From Beijerinckiaceae bacterium (lineage in GTDB: Bacteria > Pseudomonadota > Alphaproteobacteria > Rhizobiales > Beijerinckiaceae): a stretch of DNA of 64,000 nt. The stretch's first letter is position 1. Each line of letters starts with the position of its first letter. The notes under the pieces were generated by a model, which was given only the letters and a program-made list of their open reading frames with translations, had not been told where the DNA came from and did no database searches. The position numbers and the translations under genes are program-made. Location: the NCBI GenBank assembly GCA_021324915.1, contig JAJPIC010000004.1, positions 62,001 to 126,000 of the forward strand, written 5' to 3'. Shown piece after piece: positions 16,554 through 25,800 of this stretch.

Positions 16554-17168
16554 ATGCGATTTCAAAAAATCACATGGGCATTGCCGTTTTTGGCTCTGAT
16601 GCTTGCGGGTTGCGTCGAAGATGGCGTTGTGACGCCCGATCCGAGTCTGTCCGCACAAGACCAGGAATATCTAGCGCTTGCGCCGAGAGCTGAGGTCCCG
16701 TCGCAATTCCGGCGCTACAAGGTCGATTACGCCTCGAACGAGAAGCCCGGCACGATCATCGTCGATACCAAGCATATGTATCTCTACTACATCCTGTCGG
16801 GCAAACAGGCGATCCGCTACGGCATTGCGGCGGGTTCCGAATCCGCCGGCTGGACCGGCGTCGCCTATATCGGCCGCAAGGAAGAATGGCCGCATTGGAC
16901 GCCGCCTTCCGACATGGTCAAGCGCTGGCCGCATCTTCAGCCGACGGCCGATGCAGGCGGCCTGCCGGGGGGCCCGGAAAATCCGCTCGGCTCGCGCGCG
17001 CTCTATCTCTATCAGGGCAATCGCGACACGCTCTATCGCATTCACGGCACCAACGAGCCGGAGCTGATCGGCCAAGCGGTGTCTTCCGGCTGTATCCGGA
17101 TGTCCAATATCGATGCGATCGACCTCTACAATCGCGCGAAGATCGGCACCAAGGTTATTGTCGAATAA
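16554..17168 (+). CDS. L,D-transpeptidase lipoprotein (YkuD domain)
   Basis: A 204-residue envelope protein with a lipobox at its N terminus (LALMLAGC, lipidated Cys20). A YkuD catalytic domain covers about residues 60-204, with IHGTNEPELIG and SSGCIRMSNIDAIDLYNR. The Cys of SSGCIRM (about 179) is the nucleophile that forms 3-3 peptidoglycan cross-links or attaches proteins to the wall. In alphaproteobacteria such enzymes also support polar growth. A strong terminator follows 25 bases after the stop. Confidence 0.92.
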   Translation: MRFQKITWALPFLALMLAGCVEDGVVTPDPSLSAQDQEYLALAPRAEVPSQFRRYKVDYASNEKPGTIIVDTKHMYLYYILSGKQAIRYGIAAGSESAGWTGVAYIGRKEEWPHWTPPSDMVKRWPHLQPTADAGGLPGGPENPLGSRALYLYQGNRDTLYRIHGTNEPELIGQAVSSGCIRMSNIDAIDLYNRAKIGTKVIVE

Positions 17169-17192
17169 AAGGAAAATATCTTTCGGCCTTTG

Positions 17193-17216
17193 CGCCCGCG
17201 CCGCTCGGCGCGGGCG
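17193..17216. terminator. GC-rich terminator hairpin between convergent genes
   Basis: A perfect inverted repeat CGCCCGCGCCG / CGGCGCGGGCG with a very short loop, followed on the plus strand by TTTGCATATTT. It ends the L,D-transpeptidase transcript and may also act weakly on the convergent phosphoesterase gene. Confidence 0.75.
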
Positions 17217-17225
17217 TTTGCATAT

Positions 17226-18143
17226 TTAGGCCGGAAGAATTTCGCTGCCGAGGGTGATCTGCACGAGCTCGGGCGGCCGCAGGAAACGCACCGGCGCAAT
17301 CGATGTGCCGAGCCCCGCCGAAATGATCATATGGCGGCCATCCTCCACGATGTGGCCGTAGATATGGTCGGAGCCGAATTCATTTCGTGCATAAGCGGCC
17401 GTGAGAACGGGCAGATTGACCTGTCCGCCATGCGTATGGCCGCAGAGCGTGAGCGAGACCCGCTCGGGCGCGCGCCGAAAGACGAAGGGCTCGTGCGCAA
17501 GAAGCAAGACCGGCGAATCGTCCGTCACCTTGCTGAGCGTTCCGGAAAGATCGTCGATTCCCTTGAAATCCCAGCGCCCGGTTCGATGCGCCAATTGATC
17601 GGCGAGGCCGGCGACCCAAAAGGTCTGGCCCTCGTGGCTCAATCGCACGGCATCGTTCTCGAGAACCGCGATCTCCGCATGGCGCAGCGCGCGGCGGATT
17701 TTCTCCGCGCCGTCGCTGCGCATGCCGGGAAGGGGACCATGCCACCAATCGTGATTGCCGAGCACGCTATAGACGCCGAGCGGAGCTTTGAGGATGGAGA
17801 GCGCCTCGCCCCATTCTTCCGGATAGACCGGCGCGGTGACGAACCGATGGCCGGCATTGAAGTCGCCGAGCAGAAAGATGATGTCGGGATCGAGCCGGTT
17901 GGTGAGGTCGGCAATGGCGCGCACGCGCGTCGCCGGCATCAGCGGCCTGCAGGCATGAATATCGGCGATCACGGCGCATTTGAGCTTCAGCCCTTCCGTC
18001 CAGCCTGGAGGGGTGAGCCGATAGGACGTCACGTCGAGACGGAAGCCCGGCTCGATCGCAAGGGCGTAAGTTCCAACGCCGGCCGTTGCCAAGAAAAGGC
18101 CGCCGCTGCTTTGCAGAAAGTGCCGGCGAGTCAGCAAAGCCAT
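17226..18143 (-). CDS. exported metallophosphoesterase (YaeI-like)
   Basis: A 305-residue protein with a twin-arginine-like leader (LLTRRHFLQSSGGLFLATAG). The calcineurin-type domain shows VIADIHACRP (D-x-H), LLGDFNAG, LGNHDWW, LLLAHEPFVF and LCGHTHGGQV, a full set of ligands for a dinuclear metal site. The closest known type is the YaeI/UDP-2,3-diacylglucosamine-pyrophosphatase-like group that acts on phospholipid or lipid A precursors. The Tat-type leader suggests it folds with its metals before export. Confidence 0.85.
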   Translation of the reverse strand: MALLTRRHFLQSSGGLFLATAGVGTYALAIEPGFRLDVTSYRLTPPGWTEGLKLKCAVIADIHACRPLMPATRVRAIADLTNRLDPDIIFLLGDFNAGHRFVTAPVYPEEWGEALSILKAPLGVYSVLGNHDWWHGPLPGMRSDGAEKIRRALRHAEIAVLENDAVRLSHEGQTFWVAGLADQLAHRTGRWDFKGIDDLSGTLSKVTDDSPVLLLAHEPFVFRRAPERVSLTLCGHTHGGQVNLPVLTAAYARNEFGSDHIYGHIVEDGRHMIISAGLGTSIAPVRFLRPPELVQITLGSEILPA

Positions 18144-18418
18144 GGAAAGTCCTGCCTTACCTGCATCGAGGAAAGCTCTTGAGCACGCGCCGTCATAGGA
18201 TGCACGGCATGCGAGCGGGGATCGAAAAGGGTGCGGGGCCTGGCTCGATTAGAAGCGGGCGAGTGCGAAATCATGGACTTGGCGAGTAAACAGAACATTG
18301 CGCGGCGAGTCCATCACCGACCGCCGACTGCACGGCCAAGCTCAGGGCAACCTTCGCTATTTGCCTCGGCACGCGCAGACTCGTAAATGTCTTCTAAGGC
18401 TTGGCCAAGGCAGAGATG

Positions 18419-19195
18419 CGCCGGATCATCATAGAAGAGCCCTATTCGGACAATGCGCTCTGGAGCCGGCGCCTTGCGCTCTTTGCTGCGGTGGTGGTTG
18501 GCATAGGCCTCCTTTTGGCGCACGCCGGGCTCGAGCCGATTGCCGTGCTCGCCGTCGTCGGCTCGGCCATCATCTTCGCCTGCCTCGCGGTGCTTTGCGC
18601 CGGCGCGGCGGCCGTCGCGATCTGGCGTACAGGGCGCAAAGGCGTGGGCATATTGCTGACGGGTGCCTTGCTCGCCGTCCTCGTGCTCGCCTATCCGATC
18701 TATCTGACGGCACAGGCGATCCGCCTGCCGGTGTTGAACGACGTCTCGACGGATCTCGACAATCCGCCGGCCTTTTCGCTTTCGCTCAAGGCGCTTGCGG
18801 CGCGCAAGGGCTGGACGCCGCCCTCGCTCTCCGATGCCGTTCGCCAGCAGCAGATCAAAGCCTATCCCGATGTCCAGCCCATCCTGCTCGATCTCGATGG
18901 CGACGAAGCCTATCAAACCGTGCTGCAAGCCGTCTTCGCCAAACATTGGACCGTCGTCGATGCCATTCCCCCTGGTGGAAGATTGGGTCTCGGACACATC
19001 GATGCGATCGACCACGGAATGATCTTCGGCTTTCCCGACGATATTACCATCCGGATCCGGCCGCTCGCCGGACAAACGCGCGTCGACGTCCGCTCGGTCT
19101 CGCGCGTCGGCCGGCATGATTTCGGCGCCAATGCGCGGCGCATCGAGGATTTCGGCGACGAACTGAAAACGCTCGCCGATGCCGATTCGAAGTGA
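18419..19195 (+). CDS. DUF1499 membrane protein
   Basis: About 258 residues. Three hydrophobic helices fill the first 100 residues (LALFAAVVVGIGLLLAH, VLAVVGSAIIFACLAVLCAGAAAVAIW, GILLTGALLAVLVLAYPIYL). A soluble DUF1499 domain follows, with DVSTDLDNPPAF, VDAIPP, GFPDDITIRIRP and TRVDVRSVSRVGRHDFGANARRIEDF. DUF1499 function is unknown. The start at 18419 (MRRIIIEEP) is preferred over 18401 because the residues in between look non-conserved; this is a judgement. Confidence 0.82.
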   Translation, partial: RRIIIEEPYSDNALWSRRLALFAAVVVGIGLLLAHAGLEPIAVLAVVGSAIIFACLAVLCAGAAAVAIWRTGRKGVGILLTGALLAVLVLAYPIYLTAQAIRLPVLNDVSTDLDNPPAFSLSLKALAARKGWTPPSLSDAVRQQQIKAYPDVQPILLDLDGDEAYQTVLQAVFAKHWTVVDAIPPGGRLGLGHIDAIDHGMIFGFPDDITIRIRPLAGQTRVDVRSVSRVGRHDFGANARRIEDFGDELKTLADADSK

Positions 19196-19211
19196 GCCAG
19201 TCCAAAGTGGG

Positions 19212-19883
19212 CTAGCTCAAGAGATCCGCGAGGACCTCGAAGGCGGCGATATTCTCGGCGCCGTGGTCCAACAGAATGATCGGCACCTCGCCGAAGAAAT
19301 TCTCGAGACTCGCGCGGGTGCCGGCGGCCGAGACAGGCGAGCCCGGCGTTTCGTTGAGGATCAGCGCCGCGGTCTCGATGCCCCGGCCGGTCGCCGCTTC
19401 GAACGCCGTCAATGTGTGGCTGAGGGCGCCGAGGTAAGTGCCGGCGACGAGCAGGATCGGAATGTGCAATTCGTCGATCAGATCGAGCACGGTCGCTTGT
19501 GTGTTGAAAGGAACCATGAGGCCGCCGATCCCCTCGATGATGATGAGGTCTTCGGCCGCCTCGATGGCGCGACGGCAAAAATCGACGACGGCATCGAATT
19601 CGATATATCGGCCTTCGTGTCCGGCGGCCATGTCCGGGGAGAGAGGCGCATGAAATCGCCACGGCGCAACGTCGGCGATCGCAGCCTCGTGTGCCTCGCG
19701 GCCCATGGCGTTGAGGAGCAGGGCGGGATCGCTCGTCCCGCTCTCGCGCGGATCGAAGCCGCTGATCACCGGCTTTAGGGCGGCGACCTTCCGGCCGCGC
19801 CGGCGCAGGCTGGAGATGAGGCGCGCGGCCACGTAGGTCTTGCCTATTTCGGTTCCGGTCGCGGTGATGAAAATGGCTGGCAC
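19212..19883 (-). CDS. bioD: dethiobiotin synthetase
   Basis: A 223-residue P-loop ATPase that carboxylates 7,8-diaminopelargonate to dethiobiotin. The start MPAIFITATGTEIGKTYVAARL holds the family's modified Walker A (G-T-x-x-G-K-T), followed by ALKPVISGF, the EGIGGLMVPFN loop and LVAGTYLGALSHTL. It begins 11 bases after the bioF stop, so bioF-bioD form an operon. No bioB is in the window. Confidence 0.94.
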   Translation of the reverse strand: MPAIFITATGTEIGKTYVAARLISSLRRRGRKVAALKPVISGFDPRESGTSDPALLLNAMGREAHEAAIADVAPWRFHAPLSPDMAAGHEGRYIEFDAVVDFCRRAIEAAEDLIIIEGIGGLMVPFNTQATVLDLIDELHIPILLVAGTYLGALSHTLTAFEAATGRGIETAALILNETPGSPVSAAGTRASLENFFGEVPIILLDHGAENIAAFEVLADLLS

Positions 19884-19894
19884 GCGTGCCTCGC

Positions 19895-21070
19895 TCAGCC
19901 GGCGGCGCGTAGATCGACGCGAAATCGAAGCCGGCCGGCGACGAGTTCCGCAAGACGCGCGACGTCCTCATCCCCATGCAGGGCGCTGAAGGCAAAGCGC
20001 AGACGTGCGGTGTTTTCCGGCACGGTCGGAGGCCGAATGGCGACTGCGAGGAAGCCTTCCCCCTCGAGCGTGTGGGAAGCTTCGAGTGCCGCGTCCGCAC
20101 TGCCGAGCACGAGGGGAACAATGGGGCTCTGGGCCTCGGGAAGGCCAAGGCGCCGGGCGAAGTGGCGCGCCTTGGCAAGCGGCTTTTGCGTGAGTTCGGG
20201 GTCGGCTTCGATGATATCGAGCGCAGCGATCGCCGCCGCGGCATTGCCCGGCGAAAGCCCGGTCGAATAGACGAGCGTGCGCGCGCGCGACTTCAGAAGA
20301 TCGACAACCGCGCGCGAAGCGCACAAATAGCCGCCGGAACTGCCGAGCGCCTTCGAAAGCGTCCCCATTTGCAAAGGAACGCCGCCTGCTGCGGCAATAG
20401 CCGAGCCGCGGCCCAAGTTCAAAACGCCGAGCCCGTGCGCATCATCCGTCATGAGCCAGGCGTCGTAAGTTCCACAAAGCGCGGCGAGTTCGCTCACCGG
20501 CGCGAGATCGCCATCCATCGAGAAGACGCCGTCGGTCGCGACGAGGACATGGCGAAAGCGCGCACGTTCGGTCTCGAGAGTGACGCGTAGATGATCGACA
20601 TCGTTGTGGCGGAAGCTACGAATTTGCGCCCGCGCGAGGCGTGCGCCGGCATGGATGCAGGCATGCGCCAGCTCGTCGGCGAGGACAAGGTCGCCTTCGC
20701 CGGCGAGCGCCGGGATAATGCCGAGATTGGCGAGATAGCCCGAGCCGAAGACGAGCGCCGCCTCGGCGCATTTCCAGCGCGCCAGGCGCGCTTCCAATTC
20801 CGCAAAAAGCGGATGATCGCCCGTGACGAGGCGCGAGGCGCCGGCACCTGTTCCATAAGCGCGGATGGCCGCAATCGCCGCCTCCATCACCTTCGGATGG
20901 CGCGAGAGGCCGAGATAATCATTGCAGGAGAACGAGACGAGCCGCCGTCCTCCACGCCACACGTAAGGCGCATCGTCCGCCGGCCGGCATGTTTCGACGA
21001 GCCGGCGACGCAATGCGGCCGCATCGAGATCCGCCAGCTTGGCATTCGCGAATGCGTCGAGAGACTTCAA
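19895..21070 (-). CDS. bioF: 8-amino-7-oxononanoate synthase
   Basis: A PLP enzyme (alpha-oxoamine synthase) that condenses pimeloyl-ACP/CoA with alanine in biotin synthesis. Motifs: SFSCNDYLGLSRHP, YGTGAGASRLVTGDH, DGVFSMDGDLAPV, DDAHGLGVL, and the PLP lysine in MGTLSKALGSSGGYL. The frame is open to an ATG at 21145, but that would overlap the divergent bioA start. A TTG at 21070 gives M-K-S-L-D-A-F-A-N-A-K-L, where the family begins, with AAGGAAA upstream, so I prefer it. Confidence 0.9.
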   Translation of the reverse strand: MKSLDAFANAKLADLDAAALRRRLVETCRPADDAPYVWRGGRRLVSFSCNDYLGLSRHPKVMEAAIAAIRAYGTGAGASRLVTGDHPLFAELEARLARWKCAEAALVFGSGYLANLGIIPALAGEGDLVLADELAHACIHAGARLARAQIRSFRHNDVDHLRVTLETERARFRHVLVATDGVFSMDGDLAPVSELAALCGTYDAWLMTDDAHGLGVLNLGRGSAIAAAGGVPLQMGTLSKALGSSGGYLCASRAVVDLLKSRARTLVYSTGLSPGNAAAAIAALDIIEADPELTQKPLAKARHFARRLGLPEAQSPIVPLVLGSADAALEASHTLEGEGFLAVAIRPPTVPENTARLRFAFSALHGDEDVARLAELVAGRLRFRVDLRAAG

Positions 21071-21134
21071 GGGCTTTCCTTCGAACCCATGGCGGTGTAG
21101 CGATGTCGCCCCATCCTGGCAATCATGAAGGCGC

Positions 21135-22385
21135 ATGGCGGGCAAGGACGAAGCGGAACATCTCTGGCTGCCTTATTGCCAGATGAAGACGGCGGCGCCG
21201 CCGCTGAAAGTGGCGTCCACGCAAGGCACGAGGATCAGATTAGCCGATGGACGCGAGCTCATCGATGGAATCGCGAGCTGGTGGACTGCCTGCCACGGCT
21301 ATAATCATCCGCATATTCGCGAGGCTGTTACGCGCCAGCTCGCGATCCTGCCGCACGTGATGTTCGGGGGCCTCGTGCACGAGGAGGCCCAGCGCCTCGC
21401 GCACCGCCTTTGCGCGCTTCTGCCGGGCGATCTCACCCGCGTATTCTTTTCCGACAGCGGCTCGGTCTCGGTCGAAGTTGCGCTCAAAATGGCGGTGCAA
21501 TTCTGGCTCAACAAAGGCATTCGCGGACGCAACAAATTTCTTGCTTTCAAGGGCGCCTATCACGGCGATACGTTCGCGACCATGGCCGTCTGCGATCCGC
21601 AAGAGGGCATGCACAAGCACTTCGCCGGCGTCCTGCCGAGCAATATCGTCACGGATCTGCCGCGCGGCGAAGAAACGATCGCGCAATTCGATCGGCTCCT
21701 CGAAGCGTATGCCGACGAGCTCGCCGCGATCATTGTCGAACCGCTCGTGCAAGGCGCCGGCGGGATGATCTTCCATCCGCCGCAGGTTCTTTCGCGCCTG
21801 CGTGCCGCCGCGGACAGGTATGATCTTCTCTTGATCTTCGACGAGATCTTCACCGGCTTCGGGCGCACGGGCTCGATGTTCGCCTGCGATGAAGCAGAGG
21901 TCCAACCCGACATCATCTGTCTTTCAAAGGCGCTGACCGGCGGCACGATGGCGCTCGCCGCGACGGTCGCGCGGGCCCACGTGTTCGAAGCCTTCTGGTC
22001 GGACGATCCTTCGCATAGCTTGATGCATGGGCCGACCTATATGGCCAACGCGCTCGCCTGTGCCGCCGCCAATGCCTCTCTCGATCTTTTCGAGCGCGAG
22101 CCTCGTCTGGAACAAGTGGAGAGGATCGAGCAAGAGCTGAAAGCCGGGCTCGAGCCTTGTCGCGAGATGCGCGCCGTAAAAGACGTGCGGGTGAAGGGCG
22201 CGGTCGGTGTTGTCGAGCTCAAGGCGGGGCCCGATCTAGAGACCATGCGGCGCCGGTTTGTCGAGCATGGCGTATTCGTGCGGCCGTTCGGGCGCGTCGT
22301 CTATCTCACGCCGGCTTTCACCATTGAGGTCATAGATTTGCAACAATTAACTCGTGCGATCGCCCACGTCGTGGCTGGGGAATGA
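21135..22385 (+). CDS. bioA: adenosylmethionine-8-amino-7-oxononanoate aminotransferase
   Basis: A 416-residue class III PLP aminotransferase that makes 7,8-diaminononanoate using S-adenosylmethionine as amino donor. BioA-type features: HLWLPYCQMK at the start, GIASWWTACHGYNHP, HVMFGGLVHEEAQRL, FFSDSGSVSVEVALKMA, FDEIFTGFGRTGSMFAC, the PLP lysine in CLSKALTGGTM and HGPTYMANALACAAA. Transcribed divergently from bioF-bioD with about 64 bases between starts, so one shared control region probably serves both; I found no clear BioR or BirA palindrome there. Confidence 0.95.
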   Translation: MAGKDEAEHLWLPYCQMKTAAPPLKVASTQGTRIRLADGRELIDGIASWWTACHGYNHPHIREAVTRQLAILPHVMFGGLVHEEAQRLAHRLCALLPGDLTRVFFSDSGSVSVEVALKMAVQFWLNKGIRGRNKFLAFKGAYHGDTFATMAVCDPQEGMHKHFAGVLPSNIVTDLPRGEETIAQFDRLLEAYADELAAIIVEPLVQGAGGMIFHPPQVLSRLRAAADRYDLLLIFDEIFTGFGRTGSMFACDEAEVQPDIICLSKALTGGTMALAATVARAHVFEAFWSDDPSHSLMHGPTYMANALACAAANASLDLFEREPRLEQVERIEQELKAGLEPCREMRAVKDVRVKGAVGVVELKAGPDLETMRRRFVEHGVFVRPFGRVVYLTPAFTIEVIDLQQLTRAIAHVVAGE

Positions 22386-22466
22386 GGACTTGCCAAGCGC
22401 GGATTTCGCCCACATATAGGGGCATCGCTTTTGGACTGATCTGAACCGCTTCGCTCTTACGCGCAC

Positions 22467-22520
22467 GTTTCAGCCTCTTCTGCCAAATTCGACTGAAACC
22501 GGGCAGCGCATCCGCGCTGC
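22467..22520 (+). promoter_or_regulatory. structured 5' leader of cspA
   Basis: Two inverted repeats precede the cold-shock gene: GTTTCAG (22467-22473) with CTGAAAC (22493-22499), and a strong 7-bp stem GCAGCGC/GCGCTGC with loop ATCC at 22503-22520, ending 26 bases before the ATG. Cold-shock mRNAs often control translation through leader structure; that role is inferred. Confidence 0.4.
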
Positions 22521-22546
22521 TGATCTGCGCCACGAAAGGGCATCGG

Positions 22547-22756
22547 ATGCAAGTTGGAACCGTAAAATTCTTCAACGAACAAAAGGGCTATGGATTCATC
22601 GCGCCGGATAGCGGCGGCAAGGACGTGTTCGTCCATGTAACCGCCGTCGAGCGCTCGGGCCTGCGCGGCCTCGTCGAGGGCCAGAAGGTTGCCTTCGACA
22701 TCGAAACGGATCGCCGTTCGGGCAAGCCGTCCGCCTGCAATCTCCAGGCGGCTTAA
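22547..22756 (+). CDS. cspA: cold-shock domain protein
   Basis: A 69-residue single cold-shock domain (OB fold) that binds single-stranded RNA/DNA. RNP1-like KGYGFIAP and RNP2-like VFVHVTAV are both present in MQVGTVKFFNEQKGYGFIAPDSGG... . Full length for the family. The start has a GAAAGGG ribosome site, and a strong intrinsic terminator follows 26 bases after the stop, so it is a single-gene unit. Confidence 0.96.
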   Translation: MQVGTVKFFNEQKGYGFIAPDSGGKDVFVHVTAVERSGLRGLVEGQKVAFDIETDRRSGKPSACNLQAA

Positions 22757-22782
22757 GCCGCTCGTTTTGCGTTGAAGATGCG

Positions 22783-22810
22783 AGCCGCCGTTCGTCGAAC
22801 GGCGGCTTTT
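22783..22810 (+). terminator. rho-independent terminator of cspA
   Basis: A 10-bp perfect stem AGCCGCCGTT/AACGGCGGCT (22783-22792 and 22798-22807) with loop CGTCG, followed by TTT. Only the plus strand has the T run. Confidence 0.88.
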
Positions 22811-22850
22811 GCATTTTCCTCTTCGCGCGTGCGGGAAGAGGGATGAGCCT

Positions 22851-25800
22851 TCAATGAAAGCTCCGAGCCTTCGGCAGAGCTCTTTGAACGTCGCGCGGAT
22901 CCGTGGTCGTCGGCGCGCTCTTGAAACCGAAGAGATCGGGCGCATCGTCCAAAGTTTTTTGCCGTGATGCTTCGTGCGGGCGCTTGACTTGATCGGCAGG
23001 AGCGAGCGTCGAGATTTCGCCGCCCTGATGCGAGAGAAGACCGAGCAGCGGCGTCAGATCCTCGGCCCGTTCGAGCACCACATGGATGACGCCCGATTCC
23101 GATTGCAGCTTGCCGCTGACCGCGATGAATCGTGCGGCAATAATGATCGGCCGGAGCTTTTCCAAAACTTTCGGCCAGACGATTGCGTTGGCAATTCCGG
23201 TCTCGTCCTCAAGCGTAAGAAAAATAACGCCGCTTGCCGAGCCCGGTCGCTGGCGCACGAGAACGAGTCCCGCCGTCGACACGCGCCGGCCGGATGGGAT
23301 CTTCGCCAGTTCCTCTGTCCGCAGGATCGATCTTTGCGCGAGCCTCTTACGCAATAAGCCGACCGGGTGGGCTTTGAGCGAGAGCGAGAGATGGCGATAA
23401 TCTTCGACCACGTGTTCGCCGAGCGACATGGCCGGCAGGTGCGTCTCCGGCTCGAGCGCGCGGAAGCTCAAGTCGCGCAAGAGAGGCAGATCGTCCTTAT
23501 CGCCGGCGCGATTGAGTCCGCGCACTGCCCAGAGCGCATCGCGCCGATCGAGGCCGAGCGAGCGGAAAGCATCCGCCTCGGCGAGTGCGGCGAGCACGCT
23601 CGGCGAAAGCGACGTGCGCAGCCAGAGATCGCGGACCGAGTCATAGCCCTTGCCGCGCTTGGCGACGAGTTCCGTCATGTCCTTCTCGGCAAGGCCCTGG
23701 ATCTGGCGGAAACCCAATCTCACCTTGTGCGCCGAACGAATCTCGTCCGCCATGGTGGCGTGACGCGGGTGAATGCGCGGGGCAAGCTCCGTCTCGTCCT
23801 TTTCCAGGGTCGCATCCCATTGGGAAAGATTGACGTCGACCTCTTCCACCATGACGCCATGTTCGCGCGCATCGCGCACGATCTGCGCCGGCGCGTAAAA
23901 GCCCATAGGCTGGGAATTCAGGAGCGCGCAGGCAAAAACGTCCGGATAGCGGCATTTCATCCAGGCCGAGGCATAGACGAGCAGCGCGAATGAAGCGGCG
24001 TGGCTCTCGGGAAATCCGTAAGTGCCGAAGCCTTCGATCTGCTTGAAACAGCGTTCGGCGAAGTCACGCGAATAATTGCGCGCGATCATGCCCTTGATCA
24101 TCTTGTCGCGGAATTTCGTGATCGTGCCGGCGCGTTTAAAGGTCGCCATGGCCCGGCGCAGCTTATCGGCCTCGGCGGGAGTAAAGCCGGCGCCGACAAT
24201 GGCGATCTTCATCGCCTGTTCCTGGAAGAGCGGCACGCCGAGCGTCTTGCCGAGCACGGCTTCGAGCTCTTTCGACGGATATTCGACAGGCTCGAGGCCT
24301 TGCCTGCGGCGAAGGTAAGGATGGACCATATCGCCCTGGATAGGACCCGGCCGGACGATCGCCACTTCGATCACGAGGTCGTAGAAGGTTACGGGGCGCA
24401 GCCGGGGCAGCATCGACATTTGCGCGCGGCTTTCGATCTGGAAGACGCCGATCGTATCGGCACGCGAGATCATCTGATAGATGGCCGGCTCTTCCGGCGG
24501 CAGGCCCGCCAAGGAATAGGCGAGACCGTAATGGTCGCGCAGGAGCTCGAGGCCCTTGCGCAGACAGGTGAGCATGCCGAGCGCGAGAACATCGACCTTC
24601 AATATGCCGAGCGCATCGAGATCGTCCTTGTCCCATTCGACCGTCGTGCGCTCGTCCATGGCGGCATGGGCGATGGGAACGACTTCGTCGAGCCGCGTAC
24701 GGGTGATGACGAAGCCGCCGGTATGCTGCGAGAGATGGCGCGGAAAGCCTTTGAGCTCCTCGGCGAGCGCGAGCGTTTTCTTGAGACGGTCTTCCCTCGG
24801 ATCGAGGCCGAGGCGGCGGATCTCATGGCCGGCGATTCCTTCCGAAGTGCCGCCCCATAATGTGCTGGCAAGCGCCGCGATCACGTCTTCCGAAAGGCCG
24901 AAAGCCTTGCCGACGTCGCGGATCGCCGAACGGCTGCGATAGGTGACGACACTTGCGGCGAGTCCCGCGCGGGCGCGGCCGTAGCGCCGATAAATATATT
25001 GCATCACTTCTTCGCGCCGGCCGTGCTCGAAATCGACGTCGATGTCGGGCGGCTCCTTGCGTTCCGCCGAAATGAAACGTTCGAAGAGCAGCTCGTGACG
25101 GCTGGGGTCGACTTCGGTAATGCCGAGGCAGAAGCAGATCGTCGAATTGGCCGCCGAGCCGCGACCCTGACAGAGAATGCCCTCGTTGCGGGCAAAGCGC
25201 ACGATGTCATGCACGGTGAGGAAGTAAGGCGCGTAATCGAGCGCGGCGACGAGCTTCAATTCATGCGCGATCGCCTGCGTCACGCGCTCCGGAACGCCGC
25301 CCGGATAGCGGCGCACCGCTCCTTCGCGCACGAAGGCTTCGAGCGCTTCCTGAGGACTCGCATAGCCTTCGCGCAATTCCTCCGGATAATCATGGGCGAG
25401 CGCGTCGAGCGAGAAGGTAAGGCCTTCGAGAAAGCGAGCGGTCTCGGCAACGGCTTCGGGCGCTTCGGCGAAAAGCCGCGCCATCTCGGCCCCGCTTTTC
25501 AAATACCGCTCGGCATTGGCTTGAAGACGCCGGCCGAGCGCATCGAGCGGCTCGCCCAGACGGATCGCGGTCACTACGTCCTGCAAAGGCCGCCGCTCGG
25601 CGAGATGCATAGTGACGTCATTGGTGGCAAGGAGCGGCAATTCGAGACGGCGGGCGAGAGCGACGCGCGCCGCGAGATGCTGCCGCATACGCGGTCCATA
25701 GATCATCGAGGCAGCGAGCCAGACGCGGCCGCGCGCGGCGCCTTTGAGCTGGCGGAGAAAAGCATCTCCGTCTTGAAAAGCGGGCGTTTCGAGGGAGAGC

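Noticed and set aside
18270..18387. Short plus-strand frame starting MDLASKQN
   Set aside because: No ribosome site, Pro/Arg-rich composition and no conservation clue; probably chance.
21071..21134. BioR or BirA operator between bioF and bioA
   Set aside because: I looked for the expected palindromes in the 64-base gap and found none.
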